From: an uncultured Candidatus Saccharimonas sp.
GTDB taxonomy: Bacteria; Patescibacteriota; Saccharimonadia; Saccharimonadales; SZUA-47
Direction of reading: 5' to 3'
NCBI GenBank assembly: GCA_943354655.1
Contig: CALRCT010000003.1
Location: forward strand, 1-13,026
Length of the DNA: 13,026 nt
Positions 1-7,094 of the stretch are shown here, piece after piece; position 1 is the first letter of the stretch, and every line of letters begins with the position of its first letter. Position numbers and translations under genes: made by a program. The notes beneath the pieces are model-generated. The model ran no database searches, was not told where the DNA came from, and saw only the letters and a list, made by a program, of their open reading frames with translations.

Positions 1-1888
1 CAATAGCTCTAGAAAATACCAAACCTGCCATTGCCACTAAATATGCCCAGGGATAAAAATGTAAATCTAAATCAAATTTTTGACCTATCGCTAGTGGCAA
101 TAATAACCAAAGTCCAGCACTAAACCATCTGTTAGCTTCAGAACGGTTTTGTAATGATATATAAATATTTATTAAAAGCGCTGCTACAACAGCAATTAAC
201 AAAACAGTCTTTGAACTATTACCCCAAATAAGTGGCGCACAGGCGACCAAACCGGCAACTATACCCCAGTCGTTTCCTTTGTTTATTTTTTCTTGAAGAA
301 TATAAGTGACACTAATTGCTAATGAAATGCCTAAAGTAAGCCATGGCATACCTGCAAACAAACTGCACATTATGGTAAAAATGCTAATAGATAGATACGC
401 GTACTGAGCAGTCCCATCCATAACATATTTGAACATTTTATTACCCATTAATAGCGTTCCAAACTGAACAAGCGTAGCCAATAAAAGTAAAACTACCGTC
501 TGATCATTTGGCAAAACAGGATTGCTAAAATATTTTGCAAATACTATCGGTAAAGCGGTCAAACCTATGACAGACAAAAGGTAGGCGTCAGGACGTTTTT
601 GTTTATACGACACAAAAATAGAAACAGCTATAAAAATTACAACCTGAATAATAAATTGCAGTTTTGATTGCCAACTAAGCGCAACTGCAAATGCTGCAGA
701 AAGTATTAATACACTAGAAAAATTAAATACTAGCTTTTCTTTTGCTTTGATTATTATTGTTAAAGCACTTTGCAAAATATTCAAAACAGTAAGTACAACT
801 GCTGTTTCGGCAAAACTTTTTGTAATACCATAATAAATTATTGCTACTGCGGCCAATCCAGAAACATGAGACACTACTGCGTTTTCGGACTGTTCATCAT
901 TTACAGTATCAGTTGCTTGAATTGCGTAATAAATTGCACTTAATAACAAGGATATCCCTAGTTGTATAATTCCGTGCTTTCCGACTAAGGCTATTGAACC
1001 TACCAAAGAAATAGGCAATAATAACATTCCGCTAACATTACTAGATTCCCTAAAATCTTCGGCTAAGTTCTTTTTTCTGGCAATAATAGACAGCGACAAG
1101 CCAATAATAGCTAATCCCCATCCAAAAAAGTACAACGGCACATTAACTACAGCAATAGACGCCTCAAACAACGATACAAAAGTAAAAATTAAAAGATAAT
1201 TTAACAATGGGTTTCTTAACTTAATAAGTGCGTGGTAATACATGCCTAAACACAAAGCAGAAGTACCTAACCAAACTGTTGCACCATTTTGTTTATCAAA
1301 TATGTAGGTAAAAGCTGCTAATCCTATTAGCGGTGCAATAGCCATTCCAATTCCAACAAAAGCAGTGCCAGCCTGCTTAAATCTAGGCCTGTTGTCATAA
1401 ATCCAAATACCACCGCCGTATAATACAAATGCCACCAACAAAACAACAAACGTTCGTAATGTTCCGTTAAGTCCACCAAATGCGACAAAAAGACCCGCAG
1501 ATGCAACTAATAAAAATGCACCAAAATATAATAGCAATGATGCGTTGTCTAGCTGAACCTGTGCTTTAGTTTTTTCGACAGGTTGATGAATAGGAACTTG
1601 AGCTATATTTGCTACAAATTGAGTAGAATTTATATTTAATTTATTAGATTTTGCCGGCAATTCATCGTAATCTTTATAACCTTGCTTATTAAGATCTAAA
1701 AGCATGCGTTCTAAAAGTGCTTTTTCGGATTTAGTTTTTACTATTAGCCTATAGCTTTTAATAAAATTTACCCATCCTTTGTCGTAAGCTTTAACTTCCG
1801 AATCTGTTATATTTGGGCCATTTGGTTCGTTTTTATTATTTTTAAAAATTAAATATAACACCAGAATCAGTAGCAGCAAACTAAACAT
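1..1888 (-). CDS. Large polytopic membrane protein, C-terminus cut by window edge
   Basis: An uninterrupted reading frame begins at ATG 1888 and is still open at base 1, so 629 residues are visible and the C-terminus is missing. The first 16 residues form a short hydrophobic segment. Residues about 17-112 are polar and soluble-looking. From about residue 117 onward the protein is a nearly continuous series of hydrophobic helices with short charged loops. The first helical block (about 117-195: LLLYFGAFLLVASAGLFVAF, then a Gly-rich span) resembles the repeated-helix proteins filed under DUF2157/DUF2339, but this is a resemblance by eye, not a search result. The start is supported by AGGAG at 1898-1902, nine bases upstream. 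No catalytic motif is recognisable and the function is unknown. It is probably an inner-membrane protein; transporter, glycan-handling and sensor roles are all open. Confidence 0.85.
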   Translation of the reverse strand, partial: MFSLLLLILVLYLIFKNNKNEPNGPNITDSEVKAYDKGWVNFIKSYRLIVKTKSEKALLERMLLDLNKQGYKDYDELPAKSNKLNINSTQFVANIAQVPIHQPVEKTKAQVQLDNASLLLYFGAFLLVASAGLFVAFGGLNGTLRTFVVLLVAFVLYGGGIWIYDNRPRFKQAGTAFVGIGMAIAPLIGLAAFTYIFDKQNGATVWLGTSALCLGMYYHALIKLRNPLLNYLLIFTFVSLFEASIAVVNVPLYFFGWGLAIIGLSLSIIARKKNLAEDFRESSNVSGMLLLPISLVGSIALVGKHGIIQLGISLLLSAIYYAIQATDTVNDEQSENAVVSHVSGLAAVAIIYYGITKSFAETAVVLTVLNILQSALTIIIKAKEKLVFNFSSVLILSAAFAVALSWQSKLQFIIQVVIFIAVSIFVSYKQKRPDAYLLSVIGLTALPIVFAKYFSNPVLPNDQTVVLLLLATLVQFGTLLMGNKMFKYVMDGTAQYAYLSISIFTIMCSLFAGMPWLTLGISLAISVTYILQEKINKGNDWGIVAGLVACAPLIWGNSSKTVLLIAVVAALLINIYISLQNRSEANRWFSAGLWLLLPLAIGQKFDLDLHFYPWAYLVAMAGLVFSRAI

Positions 1889-1897
1889 AAATAGATA

Positions 1898-1902
1898 CTC
1901 CT
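1898..1902 (-). promoter_or_regulatory. Shine-Dalgarno site of the membrane-protein gene
   Basis: AGGAG on the minus strand lies nine bases before ATG 1888. It fixes the start of the membrane protein, and it is one of only two strong Shine-Dalgarno sites in the window. Part of it overlaps the arm of an imperfect hairpin at 1901-1929. Confidence 0.7.
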
Positions 1903-1958
1903 CTTATAGTTTGTACTATAGCATAAGAGTTTTTTTTAGTCGTTAAATACGATTTGGC

Positions 1959-2405
1959 TTATAAATAATTATAAAAAATGGTTGATGCAGTGTTATCAAA
2001 ACTAGAAAAATCAATTTCAGACAAAAACGTTGGCTGTAATGTATTATTTTTTGTATCTATATAACCTATTTCTGCAATTTCTTTGGCGCCATGAGTAGTT
2101 TTGCTAAGATCGATATTCGTATATTCATCTACGTTCAATATATTAAAGAAAAACTCTATGTTTTCTACATCTTTATAAAAATATTGCTGAACATACATCA
2201 GGTTACCAATTTGCGGCTCAACGCCTGTTTCTTCGACGATTTCGCGTGCTAATGCCGGTATTAATGGTTCGCCCATATCTACACCGCCACCAATAGTACA
2301 CCAAAAATTCGTAATGTTTTTAGAAGCTTTGTACGGATTTAATTTTACGCACAACAAGTTGCCGTCCTTAACAAATATACCTCTTACCGCAATACGCCTA
2401 TTCAT
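1959..2405 (-). CDS. NUDIX hydrolase
   Basis: This 148-residue protein carries a complete Nudix box, GX5EX7REUXEEXGU, at residues 40-62: G40, E46, R54-E55, E58-E59 and G61-V62. The two glutamates of the EExG segment bind the divalent metal. Family members cleave a nucleoside diphosphate linked to another group, X, for example oxidised dNTPs, NADH, ADP-ribose or capped RNA. The sequence does not identify the substrate. The N-terminus (RRIAVRGIFVKDGNLLCVKL) is the usual first strand pair of the fold, and GGGVDMGE is typical of the MutT/ADP-ribose group. ATG 2405 has no convincing Shine-Dalgarno but has a -10-like box six bases before it. The gene lies 29 bases after the unknown gene at 2435-2836 and could also be read from it. 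A housekeeping nucleotide-sanitation role is likely. Confidence 0.93.
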   Translation of the reverse strand: MNRRIAVRGIFVKDGNLLCVKLNPYKASKNITNFWCTIGGGVDMGEPLIPALAREIVEETGVEPQIGNLMYVQQYFYKDVENIEFFFNILNVDEYTNIDLSKTTHGAKEIAEIGYIDTKNNTLQPTFLSEIDFSSFDNTASTIFYNYL

Positions 2406-2411
2406 ATTAAT

Positions 2412-2420
2412 ATCTTATCA
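2412..2420 (-). promoter_or_regulatory. Candidate extended -10 for leaderless NUDIX mRNA
   Basis: The minus strand reads TGATAAGAT, an extended -10 (TGn plus TAAGAT, four of six matches to TATAAT), ending six bases before ATG 2405. A transcript starting at the usual distance would begin at or next to the A of the start codon. No -35 was identified. Confidence 0.4.
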
Positions 2421-2434
2421 GATTATTAATACTA

Positions 2435-2836
2435 TTATTCTAATGTTTGTAGCACTTGTTGCATTGCTGGCGCAAAACGATCATAAACCCTGTCTAACAA
2501 AATACCTGTTAAGCGTGACAGCGGAACGTACTCGTTAGGTACATATGTTAAAGACGACAAAACCTTAACTGACCCTTCTGTATCCCAATGTAGTACAGCA
2601 GAGTCTTGTTCTTTGTCGGCCGTAGCTGACAGTATTATTGCCCCTACACGTCTAGATGCTTTTAAGATGCTAGTTGATTCGATTGCCGCAACAAGCTCTA
2701 ACGGATCTACGATTATTGCCTTATTACGTCTTACTATTCCAAAATTACCCAATTCATTACTGATAGTAGGTCTTGGTTTTGATTCACGTAACCAATGTCT
2801 TGCGTCAAATATTAACTGTTCAAAATCTCGTGCCAT
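2435..2836 (-). CDS. Hypothetical protein, 133 residues, soluble
   Basis: I do not recognise this protein. Starting at ATG 2836 it is 133 residues long and begins MARDFEQLIFDARHWL. An in-frame TTG at 2845 would add three residues, but it lies within the likely -10 box (2845-2850), so the ATG is preferred. There is no signal peptide or membrane helix. The N-terminal third is charged with aromatic residues. The middle has alternating hydrophobic stretches (KAIIVDPLELVAAI; RVGAIILSATA) that suggest an alpha/beta domain. The C-terminus (LTGILLDRVYDRFAPAMQQVLQTL) looks helical. It lies between the dnaK terminator and the NUDIX gene and is probably transcribed on its own or with NUDIX. The ordered composition suggests a real gene; no function is proposed. 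Confidence 0.75.
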   Translation of the reverse strand: MARDFEQLIFDARHWLRESKPRPTISNELGNFGIVRRNKAIIVDPLELVAAIESTSILKASRRVGAIILSATADKEQDSAVLHWDTEGSVKVLSSLTYVPNEYVPLSRLTGILLDRVYDRFAPAMQQVLQTLE

Positions 2837-2844
2837 TAAAAGCA

Positions 2845-2850
2845 ATAATA
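2845..2850 (-). promoter_or_regulatory. Candidate -10 for leaderless mRNA of the 133-residue gene
   Basis: TATTAT (five of six consensus) ends eight bases before ATG 2836. TTGTAT sits 17 bases upstream as a poor -35. The predicted transcript start is one or two bases before the ATG, which would exclude the upstream TTG as a start. Confidence 0.4.
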
Positions 2851-2905
2851 CACACTAGTATTAATTTATACAAAAAGTACCTAATGTAGATTATTCAACA
2901 TATTT

Positions 2906-2933
2906 AAAAATGCCCCTTTCGGGGCATTTTTTT
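2906..2933 (-). terminator. Rho-independent terminator after dnaK (works in both directions)
   Basis: TGCCCC (2911-2916) pairs with GGGGCA (2921-2926) across a four-base loop, flanked by A5 on one side and T7 on the other. On the minus strand the GC stem is followed by T5, as expected just after dnaK; the dnaK stop codon lies within the A-rich arm. The flanks are symmetric, so it could also stop plus-strand transcription. It separates the heat-shock block from the 133-residue gene. Confidence 0.9.
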
Positions 2934-4830
2934 ATTTTTCGTCGACTACTTCGCCTTCGATCGGCTCTTCGCCTTCTTTTTTGGCTTCTTCGCCTTCTAC
3001 TGGTTTTTCTGCTTCAGCAGATTGCTCGTACAATTTTGCACCTATTGGCATAATTTTGTCAGTAAGTTCTTTTGCTGCTGATTCGTATTCTTCTTTGCTA
3101 GAAGTTTCTGCATCGGCAACTTTTTTAGCTGCTTCGATAGCTTCGTCCAAAATCTTCACATCGTCTTCACTGATTTTTTCTTTATTGTCATCTTTAAGTT
3201 TTTGAGCCTGATAAATTGCGCTATCCAATTGGTTTTTGGCTTCTACGCCTTCTCGTTTAGCTTTATCATCTTCGGCATGAGCTTCGGCGTCTTGACGCAT
3301 TTTTTCAATTTCTTCTTTGTCTAATCCGCCAGAACCCTGAATTGTTATATTCTGTTCTTTGCCAGTACCTTTATCTTTAGCTGTAACATTTAAAATGCCG
3401 TTAGCGTCAAGGTTGAATGTCACCTCTACCTGAGGAACGCCTCTAGGTGCTGGGGCAATACCGTCTAAGACAAAGCGACCTAAAGATTTATTATCTGCCG
3501 CAAATTCTCGTTCGCCTTGTAGAACATGAATTTCTACCTGATTTTGGTTATCGGCAGCAGTACTAAATGTTTCGCTTTTGCTAGTAGGAATTGTAGTGTT
3601 GCGTTCTATAAGCTTAGTGCTTACGCCACCCATAGTTTCGATTCCAAGACTTAGTGGAGTCACGTCTAGTAGCAATACGTCCTTTACGTCACCTTGCAAT
3701 ACACCGCCTTGAATCGCGGCGCCAATTGCAACGACTTCGTCAGGGTTAACACCTTTCATTGGGTCTTTGCCAAAAATTTCTTTAACTTTTGCTACAACAG
3801 ATGGCATACGTGTCATTCCACCAACTAGTACAACAGCATCAATATCTTTTGCCGTTAAGCCTGCATCTTTTAATGCCTTAATACAAGGTTCTGCAGTTTT
3901 ATTTATTAATTCACCGACTAGTTGTTCTAGTTTTGCGCGGCTAAGTTTATGTTCAAAATGTTTTGGACCATCTGCGTCGGCTGTCAAAAATGGTAAGTTA
4001 ATATCAATATCTTGGCTTGTGCTAAGTTCGATTTTTGCTTTTTCGGCTTCGTCACGTAATCGTTGCATTGCTGCGTTATCGCCAGAAATATCTATACCTT
4101 GGTCTTTTTTAAATTCAGCAACAAAATAATTTACTAAAACGCGGTCAAAATCTGCACCACCAAGATGCGTATCGCCGTTAGTACTTTTAACTTCAAATAC
4201 GCCGTCACCTAGTTCTAATATAGATACGTCAAATGTACCGCCACCAAGGTCAAAAACAGCTATTTTTTCGTCACCCTTGTTTTCTTTATCTAGACCGTAG
4301 GCAAGCGCTGCGGCTGTCGGTTCATTAATTATTCGCTTAACTTCTAGGCCAGCAATTTTTCCGGCATCTTTAGTTGCTTGGCGTTGACTGTCATCAAAAT
4401 ATGCAGGAACTGTAATAACTGCTTCTGTTACAGGTGCGCCCAAAAATGCTTCTGCATCTGCTTTTAGTTTTCCTAAAATCATTGCAGATACTTCTTCTGG
4501 ACTATATTCTTTACCGTCCATTTTAACTTTTGTACTGTTTCCAGACTTAACAATCTCGTAGCCCATAAGTTTTAGATCTTTTTGAACTTCTTTGTCGTTA
4601 AAGTTTCGTCCAATTAGTCTTTTAACTTCGTAAACAGTGTTTTTAGGATTAGTAACTTGCTGGCGACGAGCTAATGCTCCTACCAAACGTTCACCCTTTT
4701 TATTAACAGCAACAACGCTAGGTGTTGTTCTTGCGCCTTCGTTATTAGATATAATTTCTGGTTTGCCTGACTGCATAACAGCCATTGCGCTATTTGTAGT
4801 TCCTAAGTCGATTCCAATAATTTTTCCCAT
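2932..4830 (-). CDS. dnaK: Chaperone DnaK (Hsp70)
   Basis: This 632-residue ATP-dependent chaperone has the normal family length. The nucleotide-binding domain starts with [11 protein letters not shown] (residues 5-15, phosphate loop 1). It continues with [13 protein letters not shown], the second phosphate loop [11 protein letters not shown] and the adenosine motif [11 protein letters not shown]. The interdomain linker ([15 protein letters not shown]) leads to the substrate-binding beta domain, a helical lid and an acidic tail ending in EGEVVDEK. Cytoplasmic DnaK binds exposed hydrophobic peptides; GrpE, encoded upstream, is its nucleotide exchange factor. The J-protein partner is not in this window. 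ATG 4830 is preceded by AGGGGA (4836-4841) at good spacing. The gene has its own TTGCCA/TATAAT promoter with two CIRCE operators and a strong terminator after the stop. It is therefore a single-gene, HrcA-controlled heat-shock unit. Confidence 0.99.
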   Translation of the reverse strand: MGKIIGIDLGTTNSAMAVMQSGKPEIISNNEGARTTPSVVAVNKKGERLVGALARRQQVTNPKNTVYEVKRLIGRNFNDKEVQKDLKLMGYEIVKSGNSTKVKMDGKEYSPEEVSAMILGKLKADAEAFLGAPVTEAVITVPAYFDDSQRQATKDAGKIAGLEVKRIINEPTAAALAYGLDKENKGDEKIAVFDLGGGTFDVSILELGDGVFEVKSTNGDTHLGGADFDRVLVNYFVAEFKKDQGIDISGDNAAMQRLRDEAEKAKIELSTSQDIDINLPFLTADADGPKHFEHKLSRAKLEQLVGELINKTAEPCIKALKDAGLTAKDIDAVVLVGGMTRMPSVVAKVKEIFGKDPMKGVNPDEVVAIGAAIQGGVLQGDVKDVLLLDVTPLSLGIETMGGVSTKLIERNTTIPTSKSETFSTAADNQNQVEIHVLQGEREFAADNKSLGRFVLDGIAPAPRGVPQVEVTFNLDANGILNVTAKDKGTGKEQNITIQGSGGLDKEEIEKMRQDAEAHAEDDKAKREGVEAKNQLDSAIYQAQKLKDDNKEKISEDDVKILDEAIEAAKKVADAETSSKEEYESAAKELTDKIMPIGAKLYEQSAEAEKPVEGEEAKKEGEEPIEGEVVDEK

Positions 4831-4858
4831 TATTTTCCCCTATTTTTAGTAATTGATT

Positions 4859-4885
4859 CTGGCACTTATTATACACGAGTGCCAA
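4859..4885 (-). promoter_or_regulatory. CIRCE operator 1 of dnaK, overlapping the -10
   Basis: Inverted repeat with half-sites CTGGCACTT (4859-4867) and GAGTGCCAA (4877-4885) and a nine-base spacer. This matches the CIRCE layout TTAGCACTC-N9-GAGTGCTAA with a G/C change at the third position and two mismatches to its own mirror. The dnaK -10 lies in the repeat, so HrcA bound here would block RNA polymerase directly. Confidence 0.92.
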
Positions 4886-4897
4886 TAGTTATGGCAA
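4868..4897 (-). promoter_or_regulatory. dnaK promoter, housekeeping sigma type
   Basis: The minus strand has TTGCCA (4892-4897, five of six matches to TTGACA), an 18-base spacer and a perfect TATAAT (4868-4873). The predicted start near 4861 gives a leader of about 30 bases containing AGGGGA before ATG 4830. The -10 is inside CIRCE 1, and the -35 lies between the two CIRCE elements. Confidence 0.8.
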
Positions 4898-4905
4898 TAC
4901 TAAAA

Positions 4906-4932
4906 TTGGCACTCTACTTATTTGAGTGCCAA
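4906..4932 (-). promoter_or_regulatory. CIRCE operator 2 upstream of dnaK, perfect palindrome
   Basis: TTGGCACTC (4906-4914), nine-base spacer, GAGTGCCAA (4924-4932): perfectly symmetric half-sites. Its centre is 47 bases from that of CIRCE 1. The symmetry extends three bases further on each side, giving a 12-base stem (4903-4914 with 4924-4935). It begins nine bases after the stop codon of the 69-residue gene, so it also lies in the 3' end of the hrcA-grpE transcript. Confidence 0.92.
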
Positions 4933-4941
4933 TTTAACTAA

Positions 4942-5151
4942 TTATATAATCGTGTGTCGTCCAGTAATTTCGTCTATGCGGTCAAGGTTTTTTGCGATTT
5001 CGCTTGCAGTTTCGTCATCACCAGCCAACCAAGCTATTTCTATTTGATGCACCATTGGCATCTTTGGCGGATATTTTGCTCTTATAGTGGTGATTTCTTC
5101 AAGAATATTTTGTTCGTTATATGAAAATAAAAATGGATCAATATCAGACAT
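4942..5151 (-). CDS. Small unknown protein between grpE and dnaK
   Basis: This 69-residue frame starts two bases after the grpE stop codon and ends just before the dnaK control region. The tight spacing suggests translation coupled to grpE. I do not recognise the family. The product is soluble, with no membrane segment or cysteine. It starts with an acidic, aromatic stretch (MSDIDPFLFSYNEQN), followed by a probable helix (ILEEITTIRAKY), a PPKMP turn and a second helix (VHQIEIAWLAGDDETASEIAKNLDRIDEIT). A two-helix small protein in a heat-shock operon could be a chaperone-linked accessory factor, but that is inference from position only. The balanced amino-acid composition and operon position argue that it is a real gene. 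Confidence 0.75.
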   Translation of the reverse strand: MSDIDPFLFSYNEQNILEEITTIRAKYPPKMPMVHQIEIAWLAGDDETASEIAKNLDRIDEITGRHTII

Positions 5152-5153
5152 AA

Positions 5154-5633
5154 TTATTCGCCTGACTTTACTCGGACCATAGCGTGTCTTAATACTTCTT
5201 CGTTAAGTACATAGCCTGCTTGAAGTTCTTCGGTGACTGTTTCTACAGATCCAGAACCTTCTTCCATACTTACAGCTTCGTGTAGGTTTGGATCAAATAC
5301 TTCACCAACTGTTTTTATTCGTTCAACTCCCAATTTATTAAGAATAGTTTCGAATTGCTTAACTGTACCGGCGACACCCTTTAAATATTCACTGTCCGCA
5401 AGATCACTGGGCGTGTTTTTTAATGCTCGTTCAAAGTTATCGATTACAGGTAATAGTTCTTTTATGACTAATGATTTATAAAACGTACCTAGTCGTGCTT
5501 TGTCTTCTTCGGCTCGACGTCGTACGTTTACTGAATCTGCTCGTTCACGCAATAATGCATCTGTTAATTCTGACACTTGCTGCATTAATTCTTCTGCGTT
5601 GGGAATTTGTGGTGTGTTTTCTTTTTTAGACAT
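5154..5633 (-). CDS. grpE: GrpE, nucleotide exchange factor for DnaK
   Basis: This 159-residue protein is on the short side for GrpE, mainly because the N-terminal acidic tail is brief. Residues about 12-65 form the long helical dimerisation region, including ALLRERADSVNVRRRAEEDKAR. The conserved core IKELLPVIDNFERAL follows. The C-terminal beta domain holds the family signature around GEVFDPNLHEAV and the closing GYVLNEEVLRHAMVRV. GrpE dimers release ADP from DnaK so that ATP and new substrate can bind. The start ATG overlaps the last eight bases of hrcA (5626-5633), so the two are co-transcribed and probably translationally coupled. Through the CIRCE site ahead of hrcA, grpE should be induced on heat shock together with its repressor. 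Confidence 0.98.
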   Translation of the reverse strand: MSKKENTPQIPNAEELMQQVSELTDALLRERADSVNVRRRAEEDKARLGTFYKSLVIKELLPVIDNFERALKNTPSDLADSEYLKGVAGTVKQFETILNKLGVERIKTVGEVFDPNLHEAVSMEEGSGSVETVTEELQAGYVLNEEVLRHAMVRVKSGE

Positions 5634-6333
5634 ACATACTTTCTTCTAAGGTTTTTCCTGCTCGTTCTACTAGACTCATTACATCTTTATAACTTTGGCG
5701 TGTAGGGCCCAAAACACCTATAAAGCTACGGTCGCTAAATGGGCTTCTAAATTTACTAATAATCAAACTACAGCCACTGTTGCGACCAATTGGATTTTCG
5801 GCGCCTATATAAACACTTAATGCTTCGTTTGGTGCTGCTTCACGCAACCAAGGTTCAAGATTATCTAATAGTCTTGCAACTTCTTGGACCTGAGAAGGAT
5901 GAATAAATTCGGGCTGACCAAATAAATTAGAAAGTCCACTCATATAAAGTTGATTACCAATAGTTGCAAGTCCAAGGTTATGAGTTAATTCTACAAGTGT
6001 ATCTACTGTGTTTCTAATGATGCGTTCAGGTAAACCTCCTGGGGTTGTTCGTGCTGCCAAAGCTCGTTCTGACCGCGCGCTAGGCAATAGCGGTTCCTGG
6101 GATTCGCTAATAAAGTTTACATAAAATCTGTATCCTTTGTCGGTCGGTACACGTCCTGCACTAGTATGAGGCTGTACAATAAATCCTAATCGTTCAAGTT
6201 CTGCCATTTCGGCACGAATAGTAGCGCTAGACACTCCAAATGCCTTTGCAAGCAAATTAGACCCAACTGGGCTGGCAACTTCGGCATATTGTTCTACTAT
6301 GCTGTGTAAAATAGCTTTTTGACGTTCTGTCAT
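5626..6333 (-). CDS. hrcA: Heat-inducible repressor HrcA, compact form
   Basis: HrcA binds CIRCE operators and represses chaperone genes; in other bacteria its activity depends on GroEL. The winged-helix domain occupies residues 1-75, with SSATIRAEMAELERLGFIVQPHTSAGRVPT as the recognition helix and wing, then KGYRFYVN. The C-terminal signatures are also present: MSGLSNLFGQPEF (131-143), VYIGAENP, CSLIISKF and GVLGPTRQSY. Usual HrcA proteins have about 340 residues and this one has 235. The missing stretch lies between LTHNLGLATI (about 116-125) and LYMSGLSN, where family members carry part of the GAF-like domain and its inserted dimerisation region. The frame is intact, so this is a shortened protein and not a frameshift. 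A CIRCE site overlaps its promoter, indicating autoregulation. grpE overlaps its 3' end. Confidence 0.96.
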   Translation of the reverse strand: MTERQKAILHSIVEQYAEVASPVGSNLLAKAFGVSSATIRAEMAELERLGFIVQPHTSAGRVPTDKGYRFYVNFISESQEPLLPSARSERALAARTTPGGLPERIIRNTVDTLVELTHNLGLATIGNQLYMSGLSNLFGQPEFIHPSQVQEVARLLDNLEPWLREAAPNEALSVYIGAENPIGRNSGCSLIISKFRSPFSDRSFIGVLGPTRQSYKDVMSLVERAGKTLEESMYV

Positions 6334-6342
6334 ATCTTAATG

Positions 6343-6372
6343 AGCATAACATTTTTGGCAGTCACTACGCAA
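6343..6372 (-). promoter_or_regulatory. Candidate hrcA promoter
   Basis: TTGCGT (6367-6372), 18-base spacer, TATGCT (6343-6348; four of six). The -10 ends nine bases before ATG 6333, so the predicted leader is only about two or three bases. The -35 is inside the CIRCE element. Confidence 0.5.
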
Positions 6373-6381
6373 GAGTGCTAA
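6355..6381 (-). promoter_or_regulatory. CIRCE operator of hrcA-grpE
   Basis: Half-sites TTGGCAGTC (6355-6363) and GAGTGCTAA (6373-6381) with a nine-base spacer. The second half is an exact CIRCE consensus; the first differs at two positions. It covers the -35 and much of the spacer of the predicted hrcA promoter, consistent with autorepression. Confidence 0.92.
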
Positions 6382-6389
6382 AACGCTGA

Positions 6390-7094
6390 CTACCTAAGAT
6401 ACTGGACTAGTTCTTCGGCTAGTTCTTTAATTCCCGAATCCGTATCTTTAGTTAAGTTTTTGCCATTTAATAGTTCTTTAGCCGTAAAATGAACATCGTG
6501 ATTAACTAAAAGCGTAAAAGCCGGGTGATCTAGTGCTGTTCTGATTTCCATACTAGCACTGCGCAGTCGTCGCATTTTTTCGCTGTCGGTAATACTGCCC
6601 CTAGTTCCTAAACGACTCATCCAAACTTCATAACTTGGAGGTAAAATAAATACCGGCCTAAATCCAGGTACAGCAACCGTAAGTTCAAGTGCTCCTTGTA
6701 CATCAATTTCCATAACTGGTCGTTTTCCGTCAGAAATAGCTTTTTTTACAGATTCTATGCTGGTACCGTAACAAGTTTCGCCGTGAACTGCTTTTACTTC
6801 TAAAAACTCTTTACGAATAACCATATCTAACATTTCTTTTGGCGTAACAAACCAGTATTCTTTTCCGTTTACTTCTAGTTCGCCGTGATTTAATCTAGGT
6901 GATCTGGTTGTATGAGAAATTACAGCTTCAAAATTAGAGTTATTAATCAAATATTCACTTATCGTGTTTTTGCCTGCAGCGGTCACGCCACACAATACCA
7001 ATAGGTCTCCTGATTTAGCTAAAGTTTTAGCTTCTTCTGGCATATTGTATGTAGATATTGCAGAATGCAAGTCCGACAGTGTTTGATGTTCCAT
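6390..7094 (-). CDS. gmk: Guanylate kinase (canonical copy)
   Basis: This 234-residue protein carries the guanylate kinase fold after an N-terminal extension of about 30 residues. The P-loop is GVTAAGKNT (36-44), where N replaces the commoner G or S before T. GMP-binding residues are present: S60, T63, R64 and R67 in SHTTRSPR, E72, Y80, E99 in EFLEV, and D131 in EIDVQGA. YGT follows at 109-111. The lid begins at ILPPSYEVWMSRLGTRG. The enzyme converts GMP and ATP to GDP and ADP, an essential step where guanine nucleotides are salvaged. Start ATG 7094 is supported because the paralogue at 7589-8281 has the same start-to-P-loop distance and a similar beginning (MEHQ/MEKQ). A TATAAT box sits six bases before the ATG. 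The hrcA gene follows after 56 bases. Confidence 0.93.
   Translation of the reverse strand: MEHQTLSDLHSAISTYNMPEEAKTLAKSGDLLVLCGVTAAGKNTISEYLINNSNFEAVISHTTRSPRLNHGELEVNGKEYWFVTPKEMLDMVIRKEFLEVKAVHGETCYGTSIESVKKAISDGKRPVMEIDVQGALELTVAVPGFRPVFILPPSYEVWMSRLGTRGSITDSEKMRRLRSASMEIRTALDHPAFTLLVNHDVHFTAKELLNGKNLTKDTDSGIKELAEELVQYLR

Noticed and set aside
1901..1937. Hairpin followed by T8 on the plus strand as a terminator
   Set aside because: No plus-strand gene lies to its left; the only gene there runs on the minus strand, so there is no clear transcript for it to end.
2981..4129. Plus-strand reading frames inside dnaK
   Set aside because: They are antisense shadows of a fully conserved gene, rich in Ser/Phe/Leu as expected from reverse-reading its codons.
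5626..6333. Short HrcA explained by a frameshift or internal deletion pseudogene
   Set aside because: The frame is intact, both terminal domains are well conserved, and its operator and operon partner are present, so it looks functional.
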